From NCBI RefSeq assembly GCF_003626695.1, contig NZ_RBAH01000025.1:1-64000 (forward strand): a DNA stretch of 64,000 nt, written 5' to 3'. Below the pieces are notes generated by a model that had not been told where the DNA came from, searched no databases, and was given only the letters and a program-made list of their open reading frames with translations. Below, in pieces: positions 8,103-16,330 of the stretch (its first letter is position 1; the number at the start of each line of letters is the position of its first letter). Source of the DNA: Paenibacillus ginsengarvi (GTDB lineage: Bacteria > Bacillota > Bacilli > Paenibacillales > NBRC-103111). The position numbers were made by a program, and so were the translations under genes.

Positions 8103-8139
8103 CGATAAAGAAATCAACTGTTTTTTGGATGATTCAACA
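8103..8139. promoter_or_regulatory. Conserved 37-bp box, probable AraC operator, copy 2
   Basis: Second copy of the box described at 6082-6118, identical at 35 of 37 positions and at nearly the same distance (66 versus 61 nt) from the start codon of its amidohydrolase gene. Conservation of non-coding sequence at matching positions points to a shared operator or activator site. Confidence 0.7.
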
Positions 8140-8233
8140 TTTTGCGCCGAAGTCTCCGCTCTCGCTCCGGACAGCACGAAACCCCTCGGGCTTCGTCCTG
8201 AACGATGCCCGAGGGGCTGCAAGTTTCGCCAGT

Positions 8234-9592
8234 TTACTTCGCGCCGCGAATGTCGGCGATTTTTTTGTCGATCTCCTCCGCCGCTTCCCGCAGCGCGGTA
8301 TTGCTGTCCTTCTGGTCGCGAATGACCTCGACTGCCTTGCCGACCACAATGCCGGCAGCCGTGCCGTCGTATTTGGTCGGCGTCGTCGCCGCCGGGATTT
8401 TGTTCAACTGCAGCGCCTTCATATTTTTCGCTTGCAGGAAGCTTTCGCCTTTGCCGAGCGAATCTTTGACGACCGGGTCCTTCAGCGTCGGAAACCGAAT
8501 GAGCCCCCCGCCTTCGATCTGCACCTCCGCCGAAGTGAGCAGCGCGATGATTTGCGTGGCAAGCTCTTGCTTGCCGTTCGCGGCCGAAACGGACCAGACT
8601 GCGCCGAAATATTGCGTCCCGACTCCCGAGGCTTCCTTAAACGTAGGAAGGGACACGATATCCCAGTTAAATCCGTTCCCTTTCTTCTCCAGATCGATCA
8701 GCATCGGGTAGACGGCATTGCCCGCCCACAGCGCTACATTGCGCTTCGTGATAAACGCCTTCTGCCCGCTCGAATCGAAGTCGGCCGGGTCGACCGATCC
8801 TCCGAGCTTATACAGCGAGGCGAACGTATCGATGATGCGCTTGAACCCTTCCGCCTGCACAAGCGCTTTCTCCGTCTTCGGATCGACGAACGGCAGCGAC
8901 AACTGATTTTGCCCGAGCATATTGCCGAGATTAAACATGATGCCTTTAACGCCGTCCTGCGGCCGGTTCAGCTTGACGATCATGTCCCGCAGCTCGGGGC
9001 TATCCCACGTCATGCCGCTTTTCGGATAAGCAACCCCGTAACGGTCGAAAATGTCCTTGTTGTAAAACAAAGCCGTAGAGCCGTACGTCCACGGAAGCCC
9101 GAGCAGCTCGCCTTTGTCGGAGATGCCGCGGATCGACTGGAGCATCGGCTCCTCGAAGACGGTCAGATCGATTTTGTTCGTTTTGGCGATCGGCTCGATG
9201 TTTGCCAGCAGCCCTTTTTCCATCAGGTTCGGAATCCCGTTCGTCGCCATCAAGTAAATGTCGGGCAGTTTTTTGGCGGAGATCAGGTTGTCGATGCCGT
9301 TGCCGGGGTCGCTCGGGTTAATATGCTCGATCGTAACGTTCGGAAACTTCTTTTTGATGTGCGGCAAAATGTAGTCTTTGTAATAGTCGGGCGAAACGGT
9401 AGGATTGTACATCGTAAGCGTAGCCGTCTGATTATAGTCGAACGCTTTTTCCGCCGCCTTCCCGTCCTCTCCCCCCGTTTTGCCCTGGACCTCGGGCTGT
9501 CCGCCGCATCCGGCCGCGCCGATCGCCGCGAACGCCGACAGCAGCAGCAAGCCCGCCTTGTGGGATCGTCTCGTTTTCATTCCGAATTCCAT
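8234..9592 (-). CDS. Sugar-type ABC transporter substrate-binding lipoprotein
   Basis: A 452-residue SBP_bac_1 (cluster B, carbohydrate-class) binding protein. It has a basic N-terminus, a hydrophobic signal and a lipobox ending in AAGC, with the acylated Cys near residue 29. The DLAxLPDIY-like region (AKKLPDIYLMAT), LPWTYGSTALFYNKDIF and WAGNAV blocks are characteristic. No permease or ATPase lies beside it, so it must use a transporter encoded elsewhere or act as a sensor partner. The start could be ATG 9592 or ATG 9580 (MKTRRS). A sigma-A promoter lies at 9627-9655. Confidence 0.85.
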   Translation of the reverse strand: MEFGMKTRRSHKAGLLLLSAFAAIGAAGCGGQPEVQGKTGGEDGKAAEKAFDYNQTATLTMYNPTVSPDYYKDYILPHIKKKFPNVTIEHINPSDPGNGIDNLISAKKLPDIYLMATNGIPNLMEKGLLANIEPIAKTNKIDLTVFEEPMLQSIRGISDKGELLGLPWTYGSTALFYNKDIFDRYGVAYPKSGMTWDSPELRDMIVKLNRPQDGVKGIMFNLGNMLGQNQLSLPFVDPKTEKALVQAEGFKRIIDTFASLYKLGGSVDPADFDSSGQKAFITKRNVALWAGNAVYPMLIDLEKKGNGFNWDIVSLPTFKEASGVGTQYFGAVWSVSAANGKQELATQIIALLTSAEVQIEGGGLIRFPTLKDPVVKDSLGKGESFLQAKNMKALQLNKIPAATTPTKYDGTAAGIVVGKAVEVIRDQKDSNTALREAAEEIDKKIADIRGAK

Positions 9593-9626
9593 CCCCCTTC
9601 GCCTATGATGTTTGGATTCAACACTG

Positions 9627-9655
9627 ATTATAATGTAAGGGTTTTCAAATCAACA
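9627..9655 (-). promoter_or_regulatory. Sigma-A promoter of the binding-protein gene
   Basis: Minus strand: TGTTGA (9655-9650), a 17-bp spacer, then TATAAT (9632-9627). It lies 35-63 nt upstream of the SBP start. Confidence 0.6.
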
Positions 9656-9789
9656 TTAACGATTCCACACTTATTGGGAGTATTCTACAATCCCCCTGAC
9701 GCAAGTGCTCCGAATCGGAAAAGACTCTATCAACGAACGGCCGCAAGGCGTATGATAGGAAGTAAGGCTTTCATGAAGGAGGAACAAAC

Positions 9790-10599
9790 GTGGAGCAAAG
9801 TTTCAAAGTGATGACGTTTAATTTGCGCATCAACGCGGCTCAAGACCCGTATTCCTGGGAGCAGCGAAAGTTCTGGGCCACTGCGGTGATCGAGGAGCAA
9901 AAGCCGGATCTGATAGGAGCGCAGGAAGTGACGATACCGATGCTGGGCTGGCTCGCCGACCGTTTCCGGGACCGTTACGACTTGTACGCGGTAAACCGTA
10001 AGCAATCGAACGATTCGGGGGAGCACTGTGCCATACTAGTTAAAAAAGAGACGTTCTCGATCGTCCATAAGTCTTCGTTCATGCTGTCCGAAACGCCTGA
10101 CGTCATCGGCAGCTTCGGCTGGGACGCCGCTTGCGAGAGGATCTGCTCGTGGGTCGAGCTGGCCGGCCGGCACGATGGCACGCCCATGCTCCGCTTCTAT
10201 AACACCCATCTCGATCATCGCGGCGACTTGGCCCGCAAGGAAGGGCTGCGGCTCGTTCTGACAGAGATGGAGCGGCAGACGGAGGCGCTGCCCGCGATTT
10301 TGACCGGCGACTTTAACGCGGGGCCGGAAAACGAGCTGTTCCGGGTAATGGCCGGATTCGCGCCGATGAGCGGCTGCTTCGACAGCTGGTCCGAGGAGGA
10401 GCAGCGGCGGAGCAAGACGTTCCACGGGTACAAGGGTGGTGAAGAAGGAAGCCCGATCGACTACATATTCGCAAGCGAGGGGCTTGCCATCGAATCGACG
10501 GAGATTATTCGGGATCGCTTCGATGGGGGTTATCCTTCAGATCATTATCCGGTCGTTTCGACGATCCGCCGGAAGGTTGGGGCCACACATGAGCTATAA
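9790..10599 (+). CDS. Endonuclease/exonuclease/phosphatase family hydrolase
   Basis: A 269-residue protein of the EEP superfamily (metal-dependent phosphodiesterases or phosphatases). All signature blocks are visible: FNLR near residue 10, GAQE near 43, YNTHLDHRG near 136, GDFNA near 174 and SDHYPV near 255. It has no signal peptide, so it is cytoplasmic. The start is GTG 9790 with AAGGAGG 7 nt upstream. Its 3' end overlaps the HAD gene by 11 nt, so the two phosphatase-type proteins are coupled. Substrate is unknown; bacterial relatives of this size hydrolyse small phosphodiesters or phosphoinositides. Confidence 0.88.
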   Translation: MEQSFKVMTFNLRINAAQDPYSWEQRKFWATAVIEEQKPDLIGAQEVTIPMLGWLADRFRDRYDLYAVNRKQSNDSGEHCAILVKKETFSIVHKSSFMLSETPDVIGSFGWDAACERICSWVELAGRHDGTPMLRFYNTHLDHRGDLARKEGLRLVLTEMERQTEALPAILTGDFNAGPENELFRVMAGFAPMSGCFDSWSEEEQRRSKTFHGYKGGEEGSPIDYIFASEGLAIESTEIIRDRFDGGYPSDHYPVVSTIRRKVGATHEL

Positions 10600-11353
10600 G
10601 CTAATTGCACTCGATATGGACGGAACGCTGCTCAGGCACGGCGGGATCGTTTCGGACGAAAACCGCAAATGGATCGCGGAAGCGCGCCGCGCCGGCAAAC
10701 ATGTCATCCTGGCGACAGGCCGCCCGGTCCGGAGCGTGCTGCCCTATGCCGAGGAGCTTGGCCTGGATTCGCCGCTTATCATCAATAACGGCAGCGAGGT
10801 GTGGCGGACGCCTTCCCTGCTGCATTCGCGGCATTGTCTGGACTCCGGGCTCGTCGCCCGCCTGTTTGGCGCCATCAGGCCTTACGGCGGACAGCTCCGC
10901 TACTGGGCCCATACGGTCAGCGGTAAAGTGGATAACGAGAGCTTGAGCCTCGCACCGTCCTCCCAATTGCAGGAGTCGATTGACGCGCTTGAATGGCTGC
11001 AATTCGCCATCCGGCCGGACAATCCGGACCATCTGCCGGAAATCCGGCGCGAAGTCGAGTCGTGGAATTCGCTTGAAATCAGCAATTCGCATCCGTCCAA
11101 TATGGAGTTCAACCGGCTCGGCATCAGCAAGGCGAGCGGGCTGCGGGAAGTATGCGGGCTGCTCGGCGTCGACCTGTCCGAGACGATCGCCGCAGGCGAC
11201 AGCCTGAACGACATCCCGATGATTCGCGCCGCAGGCTTCGGCGTGGCGATGGGCAATGCGCAGGAGCCGGTCAAGCTGGCTGCGGACGCCGTCGCCCCGA
11301 CGAATGCCGAGGACGGGGTAGCCGATATCATCCGCCGTTATTTGCTGAGCTAG
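10589..11353 (+). CDS. HAD superfamily hydrolase, Cof/IIB type
   Basis: A 254-residue cytoplasmic phosphatase. The nucleophile loop is LDMDGTLL near residue 8, motif II Thr lies in LATGRP near 43, motif III Lys is in GISKASG near 180, and motif IV is GDSLNDIPMI near 202. The cap is the IIB type inserted between motifs II and III. I chose ATG 10589, which overlaps the end of the EEP gene, because the family begins at MSYKLIALDMDG; the frame is open further upstream. Sugar phosphates are the usual substrates of this group. Confidence 0.9.
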   Translation: MSYKLIALDMDGTLLRHGGIVSDENRKWIAEARRAGKHVILATGRPVRSVLPYAEELGLDSPLIINNGSEVWRTPSLLHSRHCLDSGLVARLFGAIRPYGGQLRYWAHTVSGKVDNESLSLAPSSQLQESIDALEWLQFAIRPDNPDHLPEIRREVESWNSLEISNSHPSNMEFNRLGISKASGLREVCGLLGVDLSETIAAGDSLNDIPMIRAAGFGVAMGNAQEPVKLAADAVAPTNAEDGVADIIRRYLLS

Positions 11354-11364
11354 CACCGAAGGCG

Positions 11365-11402
11365 AAAGCGGACCGCGCTTTCTGCGGCGCGGTTTTCGCT
11401 CC
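11365..11402 (+). terminator. Possible terminator after the EEP-HAD operon
   Basis: GCGAAA...CCGCG can pair with CGCGG TTTTCGC shortly after the HAD stop, giving an imperfect stem with U-rich 3' arm. Weak compared with others in the window. Confidence 0.35.
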
Positions 11403-11520
11403 ATCTTCCACAGTTCCTTTCGCCGCAGGAAGACAAGCCTTCTCGAGCCATGACACGCCGAATACCGGCAATCGTTTCACTGCCGGTGGCGTCTTGCCGT
11501 TATTCACCTTTGCCCGTTCA

Positions 11521-11958
11521 TCATTGAAACTTTTTCCTAAGCTTCGCCCACAAGCCGCTGCCGAGCATGTCGTCGGCGCCTTTGATGATGCTCTGAATGA
11601 CTTGAAGCACGTCTCCGTCGCCGGCCCAATGCTTCTCGACGATCGACTTGTCCGTATTATTCACGAGACCGTTCAGCACGAACGCCGCAACCGCAATGTC
11701 GTCAACATACCCGAGCGGACCGGTCAGCGCCTCCGGCAGCAGGTCGATCGGCGATACGAAATAGGCGATCGCGCCGGCAAGCTTCGCCTTTTCCTTGACC
11801 GGCACCGCATCGTCCAGCGACAATTTGCACAGCAAGTGAAACAAATCCGGGGCGAACATCAAATATTCGCCGAACTTGTTCGTCTTGCCCTCATCCGTTG
11901 CAAGCCACTTTCTCATCTTCTCGCGAAAGTTTTGGTAAAAATCTTCTTTATTCATCAT
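11521..11958 (-). CDS. YkvA-like DUF1232 membrane-associated protein
   Basis: A 145-residue DUF1232 protein. The family core is the hydrophobic AIAYFVSPIDLLPEALTGPLGYVDDIAVAAFVL region (residues about 63-96), containing the conserved SPIDLLP and GYVDD motifs. Function is unknown in B. subtilis YkvA and relatives. Its ATG overlaps the stop of the ADP-ribosylglycohydrolase gene by 4 nt, so the two are translated from one message. Confidence 0.9.
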   Translation of the reverse strand: MMNKEDFYQNFREKMRKWLATDEGKTNKFGEYLMFAPDLFHLLCKLSLDDAVPVKEKAKLAGAIAYFVSPIDLLPEALTGPLGYVDDIAVAAFVLNGLVNNTDKSIVEKHWAGDGDVLQVIQSIIKGADDMLGSGLWAKLRKKFQ

Positions 11959-12881
11959 CGCAGGTTGCTCCTCTCGTTACTTGCGTCTAAAAGCCGGTCC
12001 GCCAATCCCACAATCGTATCCTTCATTGCAATCTTTTCGCGCCAGTCGGCCGGGATACCGTCCATGCCATAATAGGCGCCGGCGAGCTGCCCGTATACGG
12101 CCCCCGTCGTGTCCGCATCTTCGCCCAAATTGACGGCGAGCAGCAGTCCTTCCTTGTAGCTGTCGCTGTTATAGAAAGCCCACAGCGCCGCTTCCAGCGA
12201 TTGCACGACATATCCGGTTCCGCGAATGTCGGGGGGCTGTCTCCGTCCAAACGAACCGCCGCGGATCGTTTGAATCCGTTCCGCCAAAGGCTCGTCCGGC
12301 AGAAGCAGGTCGGGTCCGAGCAGTTGCTCCTTGGAAGCGCCCTGCACGGCTCCTACCAGCAAGGCGGCGAAATATTTGCACGCATCGACGCATTCCTGCG
12401 CCGCATGAGTCGTCCTGGAGCTTTCCGCCGCATAACGGACGGCCTCCGCGGCAGCTTCCGCATAAAATAGCGGCACTGGCGCAAGCCGCATGATCGAGCC
12501 GTTCCCGGCCTTGGAAGGATCGGCGGAGCCGCTGTACGGGTTGCCGGTACGCTCGAATCGGCCGATCGCTTCGGCTGTCGCATTGCCGATATCGAAGCAG
12601 TAGCCTTTGCAGCTCAAATAACCGTCCCGATACCAGCGCCGGTAACGCTCCATCTGATCGAGCGGATCGAAGCCGCCGCGCGCGATTAGGCTTTCCGCAA
12701 GGCATAGAGCCATCGAGGTGTCGTCCGTCCACTCTCCGGGATTTAGCCCGAACGGCCCTCCGCCCGTCATGTCGTCTACCGGCCGAAACGTTCCCGGCTT
12801 CGTAAATTCCAGCGTCGTGCCGACGGCATCGCCAGCAGCGAGTCCCATCAGCGCTCCCCGATACCGCTGAAGTTTCTGCAT
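11955..12881 (-). CDS. ADP-ribosylglycohydrolase family protein
   Basis: A 308-residue all-helical ARH/DraG-type hydrolase that removes ADP-ribose from proteins or small molecules using two metal ions. The metal motifs are all present: GDAVGTTLEF near residue 14, EWTDDTSMAL near 44, and EDADTTGAVYGQLAGAYYG near 255. The start at 12881 is supported by AAGGAGGA; upstream in-frame sequence does not fit the family. It is coupled to the YkvA-like gene. No ADP-ribosyltransferase partner is seen in the window, so the substrate is open. Confidence 0.9.
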   Translation of the reverse strand: MQKLQRYRGALMGLAAGDAVGTTLEFTKPGTFRPVDDMTGGGPFGLNPGEWTDDTSMALCLAESLIARGGFDPLDQMERYRRWYRDGYLSCKGYCFDIGNATAEAIGRFERTGNPYSGSADPSKAGNGSIMRLAPVPLFYAEAAAEAVRYAAESSRTTHAAQECVDACKYFAALLVGAVQGASKEQLLGPDLLLPDEPLAERIQTIRGGSFGRRQPPDIRGTGYVVQSLEAALWAFYNSDSYKEGLLLAVNLGEDADTTGAVYGQLAGAYYGMDGIPADWREKIAMKDTIVGLADRLLDASNERSNLR

Positions 12882-13099
12882 TCCGGTCTCCTCCTTCTTG
12901 CGCATTCGGGCAAAACCGTATATGTTTGAAATGGCGATTGGGAAAATCGTTGCATAAACAGGTACGGCGTCAAGCCTGCCCGGCACATGGTTCGATGCTT
13001 GCCTTAGTCTCCATTGTAGCAAATTTGGCCGTATTGCTCATCCTTCCTCAGACGGACCGTTATTCCCGGCGAAAGTACGGCATGCATTCGGACAAATGC

Positions 13100-13128
13100 T
13101 TGTCTCAAGTCCAGGTTCGATGTAAAAT
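13100..13128 (+). promoter_or_regulatory. Sigma-A promoter of the exonuclease gene
   Basis: TTGTCT, a 17-bp spacer, then TAAAAT, ending 49 nt before the ATG at 13178. Confidence 0.65.
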
Positions 13129-13177
13129 GGCTGAGCCGCTACTAGACATCATCATTTCTTATGGGAGAGATCCGACT

Positions 13178-13846
13178 ATGCAATATATCATTTACGATCT
13201 GGAATTTACGGTCACCCGCAGTAATCGGCAGTCGGCGCGGATTATCGAGATCGGCGCCGTCAAAGCGTCCGAAGACGAAGACGGCGTTCGGATTACGGAC
13301 CGTTTTCAAACCTGCGTCCGCCCGGGCGGCAAGTCGGGATTATCGAAGGAAACGACCGAATTTACCGGCATCCGGCCTGAAGACATTAGCGGCGCTCCCG
13401 ATTTCCGCGATGCGGCCGAGCAGTTGGTCTCCTGGATCGGCGAAGACGAATATTACTTGTGCTCGTGGGGACCGGACGACAAATATCAACTGCTTCGCCA
13501 CTGCCGCGATTCCGGCTTCCGCACCGACTGGATCCGCAATCACAACGACCTGCAGCAGCAATTCTCACGGCAAAATGCAACGGAAACGTTCCGGCAAATC
13601 GGCCTTAAGCACGCGCTGGAGCTTACGGAGCTTTCGTTCGAAGGCAGCCAGCACCGGGCGCTGGACGATGCGCTCAACACGGCTGCGCTGTTTATTCACA
13701 ATTTTCGGCAATTTACGCTGCAGCAAAATACGGCTGAGGACGACGCCGCTTATAGAACCGAGGTCGTCTACTCGACAGGAGACGAATCGTATTCGCCGTT
13801 TCAGAAGCTTGCGATGCTCATGAACCGCGATTCCGGAGACGCGTAA
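13178..13846 (+). CDS. DEDDh 3'-5' exonuclease (KapD/ERI-1-like)
   Basis: A 222-residue DnaQ-fold exonuclease. Catalytic residues are visible: Asp and Glu of YDLEFT near residue 7, the Asp of SWGPDDKYQL near 98, and the His/Asp of HRALDDALNTA near 162. B. subtilis KapD, an inhibitor of the KinA sporulation pathway, is the nearest type I recognise, but the KapD role is not shown here. I start at ATG 13178, with GGGAGAGA upstream and a good promoter; upstream in-frame sequence looks non-coding. About 35 C-terminal residues lie beyond the exonuclease core. Confidence 0.85.
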   Translation: MQYIIYDLEFTVTRSNRQSARIIEIGAVKASEDEDGVRITDRFQTCVRPGGKSGLSKETTEFTGIRPEDISGAPDFRDAAEQLVSWIGEDEYYLCSWGPDDKYQLLRHCRDSGFRTDWIRNHNDLQQQFSRQNATETFRQIGLKHALELTELSFEGSQHRALDDALNTAALFIHNFRQFTLQQNTAEDDAAYRTEVVYSTGDESYSPFQKLAMLMNRDSGDA

Positions 13847-14169
13847 AGCCGAACCGGAGCCGCCCGGTCACGGTGCCTGTCCGGACCTTGCTTCATAATG
13901 TGATCTGATCCTCCGCCCACAACCGGCGCTGCAAGCGCATGTCCCCCGGCTGCTGCCTTCGGCCCAAGCTTCGCCATCAAGAAGACCGTCCAGAAGTTGC
14001 CTTATCCCCTACTGAAACGACTCGCCTTCCGCAAAAAATCGCAAGCAGCTCCAAGGAACGATTTTCTACAGGAATTTTCGCACCTTTCCGGCAAACGGAC
14101 TGCAAGTGTAGTAAAATGGGAAATAACCGTTTTACTTCCATTCGCAGGAACAACGGGGAGGGATCATCC
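13847..14169. other. Non-coding stretch before the CapA gene
   Basis: No convincing gene is seen. CCGGAGCCGCCCGG..TCCGG near 13855-13885 could be a weak hairpin after the exonuclease gene. TAAAAT at 14111-14116 may be the -10 of the downstream lipoprotein gene but has no clear -35. Confidence 0.3.
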
Positions 14170-15387
14170 ATGAAAAACAACTCCGGACCCAGCATACTCA
14201 CGTGTATACTGGTCCTTCTTTTGCTTGTTACCGTTGCGGGCTGCAAGCAGCCAGGGACGGCGGAGCCTTCTTCGCCGCCGCAAACGCAGACTCCGCCTTC
14301 TCCCGGCTTGCCCGTTCCCGAACAAACGTCAGAGAACGACACGAAGCCTGGCGCACCCGCTCCCGACGAGCAGGAACATGTGTATAAGGCCAGTCTGGCC
14401 GCAGTCGGAGACGTGCTCATCCACAGCTCGATCTATAAAGACGCGCATACGGCGGCAGGGTACGATTTCCGTCCCATGTTTGGACCCGTCAAGCGTTATA
14501 TCGAAGAAGCGGATATCGCGCTGGCGAACCAGGAGAGCATGATCGGCGGCGTGGAGCTAGGCCTATCCGACTACCCGCGGTTTAATGGTCCATACGAGGT
14601 TGGCGATGCGCTGAAGGACGCCGGGTTCGATGTCGTCAATTTGGCCAATAATCATACGCTCGACCGGGGCGAACAGGCGGTCGAAAATACGATCCGCCAT
14701 TACCGGGAGCTAGGCCTGTTGTACACGGGCGCCTATGTGTCCGAGGAAGATCGCGGACAGCTTCGCACCATCGAGAAAAACGGCATCCGCTTCGGCTTCC
14801 TGTCCTACACGTACGGCACAAACGGTATTCCCGTGCCGGAACAGAAGCCATATCTGGTTAGCCTCATCGATGCCGATACTATTCGGAAGGACGTCGCGAA
14901 AGCCCGCAGCCAAACGGATGTGGTCGTCGTCAGTCTCCATTTCGGGCAGGAGTACGTGCTTATGCCCAGCGACAGCCAAAAAGAGATCGCCCGCGTTGCC
15001 GCCGAAGCCGGAGCGGCGATCGTGATTGGCCATCATCCGCATGTGCTGCAGCCGGCGGAGTGGATCGACACGAGCGAAGGCGGGAAAACGTTCGTCATCT
15101 ATTCGCTCGGCAACTTTATCGCCGCCCAGGACGGCACCCGCGAACGAATCGGCGGCATCGTCCGGCTGGACGTGGTGAAGACAGTGAAGGGCGGCAGTAC
15201 GCGCATCGAAATCAAGCAGCCCAGCTTCATCCCGACCTGGATTCATATGGTCGACTGGCGTAAATACAAGATCGAGCCGCTGCGGGACGTAGAGAACGAA
15301 CAGCTCCCCCATGCGGACGACGTGCGCCGGGAAATCGCCGACCATATGAAGCTGTGGATGCCCGAGCTGCGTATGGACGAAGGCTAG
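14170..15387 (+). CDS. CapA family metallophosphatase-like lipoprotein
   Basis: A 405-residue protein of the CapA/PgsA family, related to poly-gamma-glutamate capsule factors. It has a lipoprotein signal (VTVAGC, acylated Cys near 25), a Pro/Ser/Thr-rich linker to about residue 70, then a calcineurin-like phosphatase fold. Motifs are AVGDVLIH, ANQESMIGG, NLANNHTLDRG, VVSLHFGQEY and GHHPHVLQ. It is held outside the membrane. No capBC or other capsule genes are beside it, so it is one of the stand-alone CapA lipoproteins common in this group. The ATG at 14170 follows GGGAGG. Confidence 0.9.
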   Translation: MKNNSGPSILTCILVLLLLVTVAGCKQPGTAEPSSPPQTQTPPSPGLPVPEQTSENDTKPGAPAPDEQEHVYKASLAAVGDVLIHSSIYKDAHTAAGYDFRPMFGPVKRYIEEADIALANQESMIGGVELGLSDYPRFNGPYEVGDALKDAGFDVVNLANNHTLDRGEQAVENTIRHYRELGLLYTGAYVSEEDRGQLRTIEKNGIRFGFLSYTYGTNGIPVPEQKPYLVSLIDADTIRKDVAKARSQTDVVVVSLHFGQEYVLMPSDSQKEIARVAAEAGAAIVIGHHPHVLQPAEWIDTSEGGKTFVIYSLGNFIAAQDGTRERIGGIVRLDVVKTVKGGSTRIEIKQPSFIPTWIHMVDWRKYKIEPLRDVENEQLPHADDVRREIADHMKLWMPELRMDEG

Positions 15388-15775
15388 TACCACGCACAAA
15401 ACGGTGATGACATAATCTACATCCCGGGACATCCGGACATTTGCATTTGCAAGTAAGCAGCGGTCTTTAGCGCATCTTATTTATCTTAAAAATCATCGTT
15501 TTGGCAAAATAAAGCGCTTTTGGGACTCTTATATCCGGTATATTTCAATCGGGTAACGATTCGCGCAAAAATAAAAGCCGCAAAAGACTGCTATGACAAA
15601 AACATTCCCAGGTCCAGTCCCGTTAAGATGCCGCAAAGACTTCTATTTTTAACCCTAGGCAGCGCCATCTGTACGCTAATGTATGCCAACGCAGAAAACC
15701 GCCTCAAGGGCGAGTGCCCTCTTCCTGGGCAACTGCATAGTATATCGCAGACCCTGATTTGAAAGGAAGAGGACC
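15388..15775. other. Non-coding stretch before the Gly/His-rich gene
   Basis: No gene is supported; short frames here have poor codon character. At 15736-15744 CATAGTATA fits the CATANNNTA -10 consensus of sigma-K/sigma-E promoters, 32 nt before the ATG at 15776. The matching -35 is not convincing. Confidence 0.4.
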
Positions 15776-16132
15776 ATGACTGGCGCAGAAGAACAATTAT
15801 CCTATCCGTCGGAGGTAGCCGCCTACCCCACTTACGTGGATGACCGTCCTGTAGCGCAGCCTCACGGAGGTTTTCACGAAGGACAAGGCGGTTTTCATGG
15901 CGGCCAGGGCGGCTTCCACGGGGGACAAGGCGGTTTTCACGGAGGCCATGGCGGCTATCACGGGGGCTATCATGGCGGTTACCACGGCGGCCACCACGGC
16001 GGTTATTACGGAGGGTATCATCCTTACCACCCATACTCGTCGTTTCCGGTCGTCGTCCCTATCCCCCTCCCGTATCCGTACCCCTCCTATCCTTATCCAT
16101 ATCCGTACTCGACCTACCCGTATTCCTACTGA
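15776..16132 (+). CDS. Gly/His-rich repeat protein, possible spore coat or metal-binding protein
   Basis: A 118-residue low-complexity protein. Residues about 27-85 are a run of GGFHGGQ, GGYHGG and HHGGYYGG repeats. Residues about 86-118 are a Pro/Tyr/Ser tail (PYPYPSYP-type). There are about 17 His, no signal peptide and no Cys. Similar Gly/His/Tyr-rich proteins occur in spore coats and exosporia and could bind metal, but homology cannot be claimed. AAGGAAGAGG precedes the ATG, and a sigma-K-like -10 lies upstream. The repeat could expand or contract by recombination. Confidence 0.75.
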   Translation: MTGAEEQLSYPSEVAAYPTYVDDRPVAQPHGGFHEGQGGFHGGQGGFHGGQGGFHGGHGGYHGGYHGGYHGGHHGGYYGGYHPYHPYSSFPVVVPIPLPYPYPSYPYPYPYSTYPYSY

Positions 16133-16162
16133 AAGGGCCGTTGACGGTTGGCCCTGCCTGTT

Positions 16163-16213
16163 GGGACTGTTTCTCCCGATTGCAGCATCCGGGTGGACAG
16201 TCCCTCCCTTTTT
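16163..16213 (+). terminator. Terminator after the Gly/His-rich gene
   Basis: GGGACTGT and ACAGTCCC with inner CCCG/CGGG pairing form a stem followed by TCCCTTTTT. Confidence 0.75.
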
Positions 16214-16330
16214 GCCGGTCGAAGCCGGAAACCGTATATCATAATTCCACCCATCTCCGATTGCGGCAGGCGGGCGAATCCGGTATTGTTAACCTGTTGT
16301 AAAGAAGGATAGACAGAGGGGGAACGAGGG

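Noticed and set aside
8129..9811. Very long open frame on the plus strand across the binding-protein gene
   Set aside because: It is antisense to a clear SBP_bac_1 gene, rich in Arg/His/Leu of the kind produced by GC-rich codon bias, and matches no family.
15591..16034. Minus-strand frame over the Gly/His-rich gene
   Set aside because: Low-complexity complement of the repeat; the plus strand has a ribosome site, a promoter-like -10 and a terminator.
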